Part shown: positions 26,363-34,391 of the stretch, piece after piece | Numbering within the stretch: position 1 is the first letter of the stretch | Layout: the number at the start of each line of letters is the position of its first letter | Origin: Bacillota bacterium | GTDB taxonomy: Bacteria; Bacillota; SHA-98; UBA4971 | Assembly: GCA_012842395.1 (NCBI GenBank) | Contig: DUSX01000027.1 | Location: 1-59,320, forward strand | Direction: 5' to 3' | Length of the DNA: 59,320 bases | Position numbers and translations under genes: made by a program | Notes under the pieces: model-generated | Told to the model about the DNA's origin: nothing | The model's input: only the letters and a program-made list of their open reading frames with translations | Databases searched by the model: none

Positions 26363-28414
26363 ATGATAAACGTAGTCGGCGTGAGGTTCAAGAACGCGGG
26401 GAAAGTGTACTATTTCGACCCCGGTGACATGGAGCTTTCTGACGGCGACAAAGTCATAGTGGAGACGGTCCGTGGTCTCGAGTGCGGCGAAGTGGTCGGG
26501 GAGCCCAGGCTCGTGCCGGACGAGGAGGTGGCCCAGCCGCTCAAGAAGGTGATCCGCAAGGCCACCCCTGAAGATGAGTTGGTGGTGGACGCGAACCGCG
26601 AGAAAGAGCGCAGGGCGTTCAAGATCTGCCTCGAGAAGATCGCGGCCCACGGGCTGCCGATGAAGCTCGTTGACGTGGAGTACACGTTCGACGGCAGCAA
26701 GATCATCTTCTTTTTCACGGCTGACGGGCGCGTGGATTTCCGCGAGCTCGTGAAGGACCTCGCCGGCGTATTCAGAACCCGCATTGAGCTCCGGCAGATA
26801 GGCGTGCGTGACGAGGCCAAGATGATCGGCGGCCTCGGCCCCTGCGGCCGGCCGCTCTGCTGTGCTACGTTCCTGCGGGATTTCGAGCCGGTCTCCATCC
26901 GCATGGCCAAAGACCAGAACCTTTCGCTGAATCCCACAAAGATCTCGGGCATATGCGGCCGGCTCATGTGCTGTCTCAAGTACGAGCACGAGGTCTACAA
27001 GACGTTGCGCCAGGCGCTGCCCCCTGTTGGAAGTGAGATCGACACCGAGGTGGGCAGGGGCAAGATCACGGAGCTCGACGTCCTCAAGGGAATCGCGTGC
27101 GTAAAGATGGAGGACGGCAAGATAGTGCACGTGGACGTCCGCCGACAAAACGGCGCCTCTCGCTATCCTGTCGTGACGAGCAGGTGGAGCGGGCCGTGTG
27201 CCCCGTGCGTCCCGTGCGAGGAAGCCGGGCAGCTTGAGGCGACCGAGACGGAGACCGGGACTGAGCCTAAGGCTGAGAGTGAGATTGAGGTTGAGACTGA
27301 GACGGCGGCTCAGACGGCGACCGAGACTCGGAGCGAGACATGGGCCGAGATGGAGACGGGTGCCGGGGCACGCGGCCCACAGGCAGCCGCGACAGCCGTG
27401 GGAGGCACGGCAGGCGTGGCCGGTGCGGCCGGTGCGGTCGGCGGAGAGGTTGAGGCCCAGGTCCACGAGGTCGACGCACCCGGGGTGAGGGGCGGTGCCG
27501 CAGCACCGCCCGCGGGCGGCCAGCCTGAGGCTCGTGCGCGCGGTCAAGCTCAGGCCCGCGGTGAAACCGGGGCTCAGGATCGAGCTGCCGCCGAGGCACG
27601 CGCGAACGTGCACGCTAAAGCCCAGCCCCGCGCTCGAGCCGGCGCGGCGGTTGCGCCCGGAGCGAGCGACTCCGCCGACCCGCGGAGGCGCCGTGGCGAG
27701 CGGGGCGGGCGGCGCGAAGGTAATGAGCGCCGCGAGGGCAGGGACCACCGTCGCGGCGCGGCAGCGCCCGGGTACCGGGCGGGGGACGGGCGCGAGCAGC
27801 CGGTTCCCCCCTCCGCGCACGCCGATGTCGCGGCCGCCGCGGAACGAGCCGGCACTGCGTCCGCTTCAGTAGAGGTTGGGGCGGTGAGCGCTGCGGGAAT
27901 CGCGCGTGCCACTAGCGGGCAAGCCGCGAATTTCGTGAAGCCGGTGAGTCCTAGACGTCGCGCCGCCAGGCGCCGGTGGAGGTCGGGCAGCCGGCCCGGG
28001 CAGGAAACGGGCCGACCGCGTTCGCCTGCGGCGGCGGGGCCAGACGCGGCACACCCGCACCCGGGGCCGGGCAGCGGGGGGCGGGCGGGCCGCGAAGAGG
28101 ACGGAGGCGCGGTCCAGAGCGGAGGCGAGGCCCAAAGCGGAGGGCTGGCCCGGAGCGGAAGCGCGGACGCGTCCTCTGGAGCCGGAGTGCCCGGAACACC
28201 GCACAGGCAGGATGCCGCGCCGGGAGGCGAGCAGGACCCGAGGACGGCGGCGGGCCCGAAGGCGGGGCCGGGGCGTGGTGGCTCGCGCGTGAGGCGTCGG
28301 GGTGCGAGGCGCCGTCGAAGGACGCCGACGCCGCCGCGTCAGGCGGGACAGGCGCCGGACGGCGCTCGTCACGCGTCCGGGTCCGAACAGGGTGAAGACG
28401 GCAAGGATGTGTGA
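26363..28414 (+). CDS. yaaT: PSP1-domain protein YaaT with a long disordered tail
   Basis: YaaT joins YlbF and YmcA in the Y-complex, which carries iron-sulfur clusters and affects phosphorelay and mRNA processing in B. subtilis. Residues 1-270 match YaaT: MINVVGVRFKNAGKVYYFDP, GGLGPCGRPLCCATFL and ICGRLMCCLKYEHEVY hold the conserved Cys, and the domain ends near VHVDVRRQN. The homologue is about 275 residues, but this product has 683. The additional 400 are Ala/Gly/Arg/Glu/Pro rich, with Glu-Thr repeats near 300-340, and lack any recognisable domain. ATG 26363 follows AAGGAG; a longer upstream frame is unsupported. Confidence 0.88.
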   Translation: MINVVGVRFKNAGKVYYFDPGDMELSDGDKVIVETVRGLECGEVVGEPRLVPDEEVAQPLKKVIRKATPEDELVVDANREKERRAFKICLEKIAAHGLPMKLVDVEYTFDGSKIIFFFTADGRVDFRELVKDLAGVFRTRIELRQIGVRDEAKMIGGLGPCGRPLCCATFLRDFEPVSIRMAKDQNLSLNPTKISGICGRLMCCLKYEHEVYKTLRQALPPVGSEIDTEVGRGKITELDVLKGIACVKMEDGKIVHVDVRRQNGASRYPVVTSRWSGPCAPCVPCEEAGQLEATETETGTEPKAESEIEVETETAAQTATETRSETWAEMETGAGARGPQAAATAVGGTAGVAGAAGAVGGEVEAQVHEVDAPGVRGGAAAPPAGGQPEARARGQAQARGETGAQDRAAAEARANVHAKAQPRARAGAAVAPGASDSADPRRRRGERGGRREGNERREGRDHRRGAAAPGYRAGDGREQPVPPSAHADVAAAAERAGTASASVEVGAVSAAGIARATSGQAANFVKPVSPRRRAARRRWRSGSRPGQETGRPRSPAAAGPDAAHPHPGPGSGGRAGREEDGGAVQSGGEAQSGGLARSGSADASSGAGVPGTPHRQDAAPGGEQDPRTAAGPKAGPGRGGSRVRRRGARRRRRTPTPPRQAGQAPDGARHASGSEQGEDGKDV

Positions 28415-28471
28415 GGCCAAAGGCGGGGCTAGGCCGCCGGAGGGCGTGGTTGACAGGTGAGGATCGTGGAG

Positions 28472-29347
28472 ATGACAGGGCCCGCAGGGCAGAGGCCTGA
28501 CGCGAACGCGGGATGCTCTGGAGAGACGCGCCCGCGGCGATCGGCAGCGGCGGCGACGGGCACGGGGCGGCCGGGACCGGGAACCGCGACACCGGAGGCC
28601 ACCGCGCCGGAGGGCCGGGCCACCGGCACTTTGTACGTGTGCGCGACTCCGATCGGGAACCTCGAGGACATAACGATGAGGGCGCTCAGGATCTTACGCG
28701 CGGTGGACCTGATCGCCGCCGAGGATACACGGCAGACGCGAAAGCTCCTGGCGCACTATGACATCGCAGCCAGAATGGTGAGCTGCCACGAACACAACGA
28801 GCGTGCCCAGGCGGCGCGGATCATCGAGGTCCTGTTGGGCGGGGGTGATGTCGCCCTGGTATCTGACGCAGGGACGCCCGTGGTGTCAGATCCTGGCGCT
28901 CACCTCATCAAGGAGGCGATATCCAAAGGCATCCCTGTGGTGCCTATCCCTGGGCCGTCGGCAGCGGTGGCGGCTCTCGTGGTGTCGGGGTTCTGCGCGA
29001 CGGAGTTTACATTCGTGGGGTTCCTGCCTAGGAAGGGGCGGAAACGTCGCGAGGCGCTCCAGCGGCTCGCTGGGGAGAATAGGGTGGTCGTCCTGTACGA
29101 GTCCCCGTACAGGGTCGCTGAGACTCTCTCGGACCTTGCTGAGGCTGTGGGGGGCGAGCGAAGGGTCGCGGTCGCCCGCGAACTCACGAAGGTGCACGAA
29201 GAGGTCGTCCGGGGCGCCCTGGGTGAGGTTGCCGCCCTGTTTGAAGGCGCCCGAGTAAAGGGCGAAGTAACTATAGTGCTGGACGCACCGGACGCCCCGG
29301 GACGACGTTCCGGGAACACAAAGACAGGGGGCGACGACGCGAAATAG
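28472..29347 (+). CDS. rsmI: 16S rRNA cytidine-1402 2'-O-methyltransferase RsmI
   Basis: RsmI 2'-O-methylates C1402 of 16S rRNA using S-adenosylmethionine. The conserved domain starts LYVCATPIGNLEDITMRAL and continues with AEDTRQTRKLL, LVSDAGTPVVSDPG and PIPGPSAAVAALVVSG, all diagnostic. About 50 residues of Ala/Gly/Pro/Thr-rich sequence precede it, more than the usual few. ATG 28472 has GAGG nine bases upstream; GTG 28457 is an alternative. It lies between yaaT and abrB as in B. subtilis. Confidence 0.93.
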   Translation: MTGPAGQRPDANAGCSGETRPRRSAAAATGTGRPGPGTATPEATAPEGRATGTLYVCATPIGNLEDITMRALRILRAVDLIAAEDTRQTRKLLAHYDIAARMVSCHEHNERAQAARIIEVLLGGGDVALVSDAGTPVVSDPGAHLIKEAISKGIPVVPIPGPSAAVAALVVSGFCATEFTFVGFLPRKGRKRREALQRLAGENRVVVLYESPYRVAETLSDLAEAVGGERRVAVARELTKVHEEVVRGALGEVAALFEGARVKGEVTIVLDAPDAPGRRSGNTKTGGDDAK

Positions 29348-29430
29348 ACGCCGTCCCCCCTCCTTGCCTCGCCTAAAGCTTGTCAAGCTTGCGACGCCCC
29401 GAGGACGGCGCAACGGGGAGATGGGGTCCT

Positions 29431-29452
29431 CGGGGAGAAAGGCAGGGCCTCT
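29431..29452 (-). terminator. Possible terminator hairpin downstream of abrB
   Basis: On the minus strand GAAAGAGGC and GCCTTTC form a short stem with a two-base bulge and a CCT loop. It lies just after the abrB stop and faces the end of rsmI. The T-rich tail is weak (TCTCCCC), so the call is tentative. Confidence 0.35.
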
Positions 29453-29455
29453 TTC

Positions 29456-29701
29456 CTAGATGAGGCCCTTCATTTCCTCCAGACAATCGCGGCAGATGTT
29501 CTTGTCCTTGTACACCCTAATGTTGTCGGCGTTCCCGCAGAAAATGCAGGCAGGCTCATACTTCTTCAGTATGATCTTCTCGCCGTCAACGTAGATCTCG
29601 AGGGCATCCTTCTCTGCGATTTGGAGCGTCCTGCGAAGCTCGATTGGAATTACTACGCGACCTAGCTCATCGACTTTCCGAACAATCCCCGTTGATTTCA
29701 T
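29456..29701 (-). CDS. abrB: AbrB-family transition-state regulator
   Basis: The 81-residue protein has the AbrB swapped-hairpin DNA-binding domain: MKSTGIVRKVDELGRVVIPI, then ELRRTLQIAEKDALEIYVDG. A C-terminal CxxC pair, ACIFCGNADN and ICRDCLEEM, looks zinc binding. ATG 29701 follows GAGGGAG; longer frames overlap the promoter. It is transcribed against rsmI and metG, as abrB is in B. subtilis. It is expected to control transition-state genes; targets here are unknown. Confidence 0.92.
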   Translation of the reverse strand: MKSTGIVRKVDELGRVVIPIELRRTLQIAEKDALEIYVDGEKIILKKYEPACIFCGNADNIRVYKDKNICRDCLEEMKGLI

Positions 29702-29762
29702 GTCTGTCAGCTCCCTCTTTCGTATTGAAAGCTCCCTCCAGGCTTCGACAACCTCCTTACAC

Positions 29763-29791
29763 ACTATACTTTATTTTCCAAGGCAAGTCAA
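29763..29791 (-). promoter_or_regulatory. Sigma-A promoter of abrB
   Basis: On the minus strand TTGACT (29786-29791) and TATAGT (29763-29768) are exactly 17 bases apart. An AT-rich stretch (about 29792-29845), unusual for this GC-rich window, lies upstream and could act as an UP element. The leader to the ATG is about 55 bases. Confidence 0.85.
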
Positions 29792-30044
29792 GGCTCCCTT
29801 AAGAGTTTTTACCTTATCTAGCAAAATAAGCTCTATTAGCTGCCATTTTGGCACAGTTGGCGCTACGTGAGAGCGTAACGCGCCGGCTCGGTCACTCGCC
29901 CGTTTCCCATGGTCCCCGGGGCCCGGGACGGTCGTATCACGGGGTCGAGACGTGTCGTTGACCTTGGCCAGTCCAGTGAGGAGGTTGCGATCTGTCTCGA
30001 TGCGACGCGGGGAAGCATATCACTGGGGCGGCATCGCTTTGGGC

Positions 30045-30072
30045 TTGACACGGGGTGAGGGCTCAGGATAAT
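30045..30072 (+). promoter_or_regulatory. Sigma-A promoter of metG
   Basis: A perfect TTGACA (30045-30050) and GATAAT (30067-30072) are separated by 16 bases. The predicted start near 30079 lies about 70 bases before the T-box stem I, so the whole leader is transcribed. Confidence 0.75.
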
Positions 30073-30150
30073 ATGAGACAAGACGTTTCATTCCCTTAAC
30101 CATTCGACAAAGCCGACTGCGCCGTGATGGCGTGCGAAGAAGTCAAAGGC

Positions 30151-30590
30151 GATGATGGGGACGAGTAAGCAGGCCTTCTGCCGTAGAGAGCCGGCGGTCA
30201 AGGTGAAAGCCGGCGCGTGGGGCTTGCCGAACATGGCCCCTGAGCCGCGGGACGAAAAGAGGGCAGTGACCAGCGTGGGAGGCCAGCGCAGGGCCACCGT
30301 GCGTGTTCCAGCGCGCGTCTTCGCGTGCGTCCCATCCCTCTGAGTAGTCCGATCGCCGGGCGATCAATAGGTCATCGTGCCAGACCATGGATCGTAACGG
30401 GCGCCCGTTACAGCGCCGGGGCATGCGGCTCGCCAAGACCGCGGATCTCCTTACATGGTTACCTGCTTGCCGCCGTGCCTCTTGAGGTCGGAGCCGCAAG
30501 GCCCCGGCGAAGTTGGGTGGTACCGCGAGATGATATCCTCTCGCCCCACGTGAAGGCATCCGCCTTCCGAACGGGGCGAGAGGCATTTTG
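30151..30590 (+). promoter_or_regulatory. Methionine-specific T-box leader of metG
   Basis: The leader senses uncharged tRNA-Met. Stem I starts GATGATGGGGACGAGTAAGC. Its distal part has the AG-bulge motif AGAGAGCCGGCGG followed by AAGGTGAAAGCCGGC. GGGG at 30157-30160 can pair with CCCC at 30237-30240, and AAGC with GCTT above. This leaves a specifier loop whose 3' side contains ATG (30233-30235) followed by a single G, as expected for a Met codon. The T-box antiterminator sequence GGGTGGTACCGCG lies at 30515-30527, just before the terminator. The region between stem I and the T-box is longer than average. Confidence 0.9.
30537..30590 (+). terminator. T-box intrinsic terminator
   Basis: CCTCTCGCCCC (30537-30547) pairs perfectly with GGGGCGAGAGG (30573-30583), followed by CATTTTG. 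Within the loop a smaller GGCATCCGCC hairpin forms. It competes with the antiterminator that contains the T-box sequence. Confidence 0.85.
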
Positions 30591-30604
30591 CTATAGGGGG
30601 TGTT

Positions 30605-32698
30605 GTGTTCCACGTGGAAAAGTTCTATCTTACCACAGCCATAGACTACGTAAACGGCGAGCCGCACCTCGGCCACGCGTACGAGAAGATCGCGGCCGAC
30701 GTGATATCCCGCTTCAAGAGGCTGGCCGGGTACGATACCTTCTTCCTCACCGGCACCGACGAACACAGCCTCAACGTGGCTCGGCAGGCCGAAAAGCAGG
30801 GCATGGCGCCCAAGGCGTTCTGCGACAGGATGGCCGGGCTCTTCGAAAGAGCCTGGCATAAGCTGGATATCCGCCCGGACCGCTTCATCAGAACGACCGA
30901 CGAGGACCACATCGCCACGGTCCGCGACATCGTGCGTCGGGCCAACGAGCGTGGCTACATCTACCAGGGCACTTATTCGGGCCATTACTGCGTGTCCTGC
31001 GAGAGGTTCGTGGAGGAGAAGGACCTTGTAGACGGGCGTTGTCCCCTCCATCCCAGCCGCGAGCCCGAGTGGGTTGAAGAGAAGAACTACTTCTTCGCCC
31101 TCTCGAAGTTCCAGGAGCCACTCCTGCGTCATATCGAGGAGCATCCGGAGTTCATCCTCCCGGAAACCAGGCGAAACGAGGTGGTGAACAGGATCCGCGA
31201 GGGGCTGCAGGACGTGAGCATCTCCCGCTCAACCCTGGCATGGGGGGTGCCGTTCCCTGAGGAGATCGACCCGAACCAGGTCGTCTACGTGTGGTTCGAT
31301 GCCCTCATCAACTACCTCACCGGGGCAGGGTACGTGCCCGGGACCGACCACTTCGGGAAGTGGTGGCCCGCCGACCTCCATCTCATCGGCAAGGACATCA
31401 CCTGGTTCCACTGCGTGATATGGCCTGCTACGCTCATGGCCGCGGGCATCCCGCTCCCGAAGACGGTCTTCGGCCACGGGTTTGTGACGGTCAAGGGCGC
31501 GCGGATGTCCAAGTCCGAGGGAGTCGTGGTGGACCCGGTCAGGCTCGCCGACAGCCTTGGCGCCGATGCGCTTCGCTACTACCTCATGAAGGCCGTCCCG
31601 TTCGGGCAGGATGGCGACTTCTCGTACGAAGGCCTCGCCGAGACTTACAATGCAGACCTGGCCAACGATCTCGGCAACCTGCTCAATAGAACGTGCGCCA
31701 TGGTGGAGAAGTACTTCGAGGGCCGCGTGCCGGCTCCGGGGGAATACGAGGCGCACGACAGGGAGCTGGCGGACCTGGCGACGCGCGCGGCGCAGCGCGC
31801 CTACAAGCTCATGGAGTCGCTCGATCTCACGGGCGCGCTGGGCGAGATATGGAGCCTTGTGGGCGGGGCCAACAAGTACATCGACGAGGCGGCGCCGTGG
31901 GCGCTCGCGCGGGAGGGGCGACGGGGCCGGCTCGCCACGGTCATGTTCGGGCTCGCGGACGCGCTCGCGAGAGTGGCGGTCATGGCAAGCCCGTTCATCC
32001 CGGGCGCGGCGGCGCGGATCTGGATGTCACTGGGCCTGGAGGACGCGGCGCCCCTGCACAGCGTGAGGTGGAAGACGGGCACGCTGGACGTGGCACGGTT
32101 CGTGGAGGGCGCGCGGGTGAAGCGCCTCGGGCCGCTCTTCCCAAGGCTCGACGTGGAGACCTCGGACCTGAGCCGGGGCGAGTTCCGCCTCGCGGAGCTT
32201 GCCCGGGATAAGAAAAAAGAGGGCGAGAAGGAGGTCGCGGGCATGACCGGACAAGAACAGAAAGCCGAAGGGCCTGGGACGACATCGCAGAGGGCACCAC
32301 AGCCGCAGCCACAGCAACAGCACCAAGAAACCGGGAAAGGCGCCGGAGCGCCACCTGCGGGTCCGGGCGACTTGGTGTCCATAGAGGAGTTCGCCAGGCT
32401 CGACCTGCGCGTGGCGAGAGTCCTGGCGGCGGAGAGGGTGGAGGGCGCAGACAAGCTTCTCAGGCTCGATATAGACCTTGGGGCGGAGAAGCGCCAGATC
32501 GTGGCGGGGATCGCCAAGCACTACGCTCCTGAAGAGCTCGTAGGCAAACAAATAGTCGTGGTGGCTAACCTCAAGCCCGCGAAGATCCGCGGCATAGTCT
32601 CCCAGGGCATGCTGCTCGCCGGGTCCACGCCCGACACATCGCGCCTGGCGGTGGTCACAACCGACCGGGAGTTGCCGCTAGGCTCAAAGGTGCGCTAG
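30605..32698 (+). CDS. metG: Methionyl-tRNA synthetase
   Basis: The enzyme charges tRNA-Met. At 697 residues it has the class I signatures HLGHAYEKIAADV (HIGH motif) and GARMSKSEG (KMSKS motif). A Cys/His zinc knuckle reads CVSCERFVEEKDL, then RCPLHP. The anticodon-binding helical domain follows. A Gln/Pro/Lys-rich linker (about 535-585) leads to the EMAP/Trbp111-like tRNA-binding domain (SIEEFARLDLRVARVLAAER). The start at GTG 30605 is close to a G-rich stretch; GTG 30614 is also possible. It is controlled by the Met T-box leader upstream and sits between abrB and tatD as in B. subtilis. Confidence 0.95.
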   Translation: MFHVEKFYLTTAIDYVNGEPHLGHAYEKIAADVISRFKRLAGYDTFFLTGTDEHSLNVARQAEKQGMAPKAFCDRMAGLFERAWHKLDIRPDRFIRTTDEDHIATVRDIVRRANERGYIYQGTYSGHYCVSCERFVEEKDLVDGRCPLHPSREPEWVEEKNYFFALSKFQEPLLRHIEEHPEFILPETRRNEVVNRIREGLQDVSISRSTLAWGVPFPEEIDPNQVVYVWFDALINYLTGAGYVPGTDHFGKWWPADLHLIGKDITWFHCVIWPATLMAAGIPLPKTVFGHGFVTVKGARMSKSEGVVVDPVRLADSLGADALRYYLMKAVPFGQDGDFSYEGLAETYNADLANDLGNLLNRTCAMVEKYFEGRVPAPGEYEAHDRELADLATRAAQRAYKLMESLDLTGALGEIWSLVGGANKYIDEAAPWALAREGRRGRLATVMFGLADALARVAVMASPFIPGAAARIWMSLGLEDAAPLHSVRWKTGTLDVARFVEGARVKRLGPLFPRLDVETSDLSRGEFRLAELARDKKKEGEKEVAGMTGQEQKAEGPGTTSQRAPQPQPQQQHQETGKGAGAPPAGPGDLVSIEEFARLDLRVARVLAAERVEGADKLLRLDIDLGAEKRQIVAGIAKHYAPEELVGKQIVVVANLKPAKIRGIVSQGMLLAGSTPDTSRLAVVTTDRELPLGSKVR

Positions 32699-33575
32699 GG
32701 TCGGTATGTGAGGAAGGTGCGCTGGGGCGCCATGTGAGGGTGAGTCAATCGCTGCCCTATCCCCTGGCGGGCGCAGTCGCCAAGGCGGCGACGGCCTAGA
32801 GGTTCCGAGGGCTGTCAAGCCCGCCCGTGGCCCGTGAAGGCCGCGGAGCAGCTTGAGGTCAGTGAAGGCCGTGAGAGGGCTATCAGGGGGCTATCAGGGC
32901 GGCGAGAGGGGAAGGCGCAAGAGCGGCGCGTGACGTGATGTGGAGAACAGGTGCGGCACAAAGTGTGACCTGTGGCGCACGTCATCTCGGACCGCTGATG
33001 TGTGGAAAGGATGAGGTTGGACTCGTGATGTGCGGCACGCGACGGGCCGGAAGGTTGGTATGGGACGCACTTCTGGACGGGCGCGTGATGCTCATCACCT
33101 TTTCCAGGTCGACGGGTGCTATGCGGAACACCTTGCGGGGGACGATTGCCACGGGTGGCGAGTGCGATCCGCCGGGTGACACTGGTCACGAATCGGGCGC
33201 CAGGCGTGACGCTCAGAACTCCGCGGGAGAGACTTGTGACGCTGGGAATGTGTGAAGCCAGAAGGATGTTGTCCGTCACCAATGGCTCCCTGATGCGTGA
33301 CGTCGGGAAGGGGAAGGGCTTCACAAGTGATGGACGTCACGCGCCGCATCGCGCGCGTGACGCCCGGAACGGGAGGCGCCTCACTAAATGCAGTATGCCG
33401 TGTGCCCGATGCTGGGTGCCGCGCACCCGTGCCGCATTGTCGTCCGCGGACGCCTGCTGCCGCGACCACTCCGACCACTCACACTCAATGGATGAAGGTG
33501 CTAATCGCCGCCTTTTCCCTTGTCGCCCCTTTTCGGAGCTGGCGGCCGTCCAGAACAGGCGTGGAGGTGACGTGA
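32699..33575. other. Non-coding gap between metG and tatD
   Basis: This 877-base gap is mostly occupied by the 30 bp periodic array (32935-33386). Open frames across it in several directions show a ten-residue periodicity because the DNA repeats every 30 bases; none resembles a protein. GTGAGG and GTGAAGG motifs recur less regularly from 32708 to 32880. Confidence 0.6.
32935..33386. repeat. Array of 15 degenerate 30 bp units, each with a 14 bp dyad
   Basis: Units begin at 32935, 32965, 32995, 33025, 33055, 33085, 33116, 33146, 33176, 33206, 33236, 33266, 33297, 33327 and 33357. The period is exactly 30 except for two single-base shifts. Each starts near GTGAYG-N5-GAAC or GTGA-N6-TCAC. TG at positions 2-3 occurs in all 15, and AC or a close variant at 13-14 in most. 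Units at 33085, 33176 and 33327 contain perfect GTGA-N6-TCAC dyads. The remaining 16 bases are variable. This is too degenerate for a CRISPR array. A set of protein-binding sites on one DNA face or an old minisatellite are the main options. Confidence 0.75.
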
Positions 33576-34391
33576 TTGCCTCATGAACCCGGTGTCATCC
33601 AGATGATCGATACTCACGCCCATCTCGAACACGAGCGGTTCCGCGATGACCTCGACGCTGTGATAGCGAGGTCGAAAGCCGCGGGCGTATGGCCTGTCGT
33701 GGAGGTTGGCTCCGACCTCCCCACCTCCCGGACCGCGCTGGAGCTCGTGCGGCGATACCCTGGCCTTCTCGCGGCCGTCGGCGTCCACCCCCACGAGGCT
33801 AAAGATGCCTCGGACGCGGCGCTCGACGAGCTGCGGACCTTAGCGCGCGAGCCAGGGGTGGTCGCCATCGGCGAGATCGGCCTGGACTACCACTACGACT
33901 TCTCCCCCCGCGACCAACAGCGACGGGCCTTCGCGGCCCAGATATCAATTGCCAAGGAGGTCGGCCTTCCGATCGTAGTCCACGACCGCGAGGCCCACGC
34001 GGACGCCCTTGCCATCCTCAAGTCCGAGCGAGCCGAGGAGGCTTGTGGAGTCATGCACTGCTTTTCCGGCGACTGGAAGCTGGCCCGCGCCGTCCTCGAT
34101 ATGGGCTTCTACATCTCAGTGGGCGGCACCCTCACTTTCCCCAATGCCACGGCCCTGCGCGACCTAGTCGCCCGTCTCCCTCTGGATAGGATCCTTCTTG
34201 AAACCGACTGCCCCTATCTCGCCCCCGTCCCTCACCGCGGTAAGCGAAACGAGCCTGCGTACGTTGTGCTCGTGGCCCGCGAGCTTGCCAGGCTGAAGCG
34301 CCTCGACGTCGGCGAAGTCGCCGCTGCCACCAGCCGGAACGCGGAAGCGCTCTTCGGAACCGGACGACCCCAGATGCCGCTCTCGCGGTAG
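33576..34391 (+). CDS. tatD: TatD-family metal-dependent DNase
   Basis: TatD proteins are TIM-barrel metal-dependent nucleases. Metal ligands are visible in MIDTHAHLEH (HxH), IGEIGLDYHYD (Glu), PIVVHDREAH (His), VMHCFSGDW (His) and LETDCPYLAP (Asp). TTG 33576 has GGAGGTGA five bases upstream and is preferred; ATG 33603 gives the family start MIDTHAHL but has no ribosome site. The 271-residue length is near the usual 255-260. It follows metG as yabD follows metS in B. subtilis, but the next genes of that locus (rnmV, ksgA) are absent. Confidence 0.92.
   Translation: MPHEPGVIQMIDTHAHLEHERFRDDLDAVIARSKAAGVWPVVEVGSDLPTSRTALELVRRYPGLLAAVGVHPHEAKDASDAALDELRTLAREPGVVAIGEIGLDYHYDFSPRDQQRRAFAAQISIAKEVGLPIVVHDREAHADALAILKSERAEEACGVMHCFSGDWKLARAVLDMGFYISVGGTLTFPNATALRDLVARLPLDRILLETDCPYLAPVPHRGKRNEPAYVVLVARELARLKRLDVGEVAAATSRNAEALFGTGRPQMPLSR

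Noticed and set aside
32935-33386. Interpretation of the 30 bp array as a CRISPR array
   Set aside because: The units are degenerate rather than identical, the conserved core is only about 14 bases, spacers would be 16 bases, and no cas gene is present.
32815-33586. Several open frames in both directions across the metG-tatD gap
   Set aside because: Their sequences repeat every ten residues only because the DNA repeats every 30 bases. No frame has a ribosome site or a recognisable domain.
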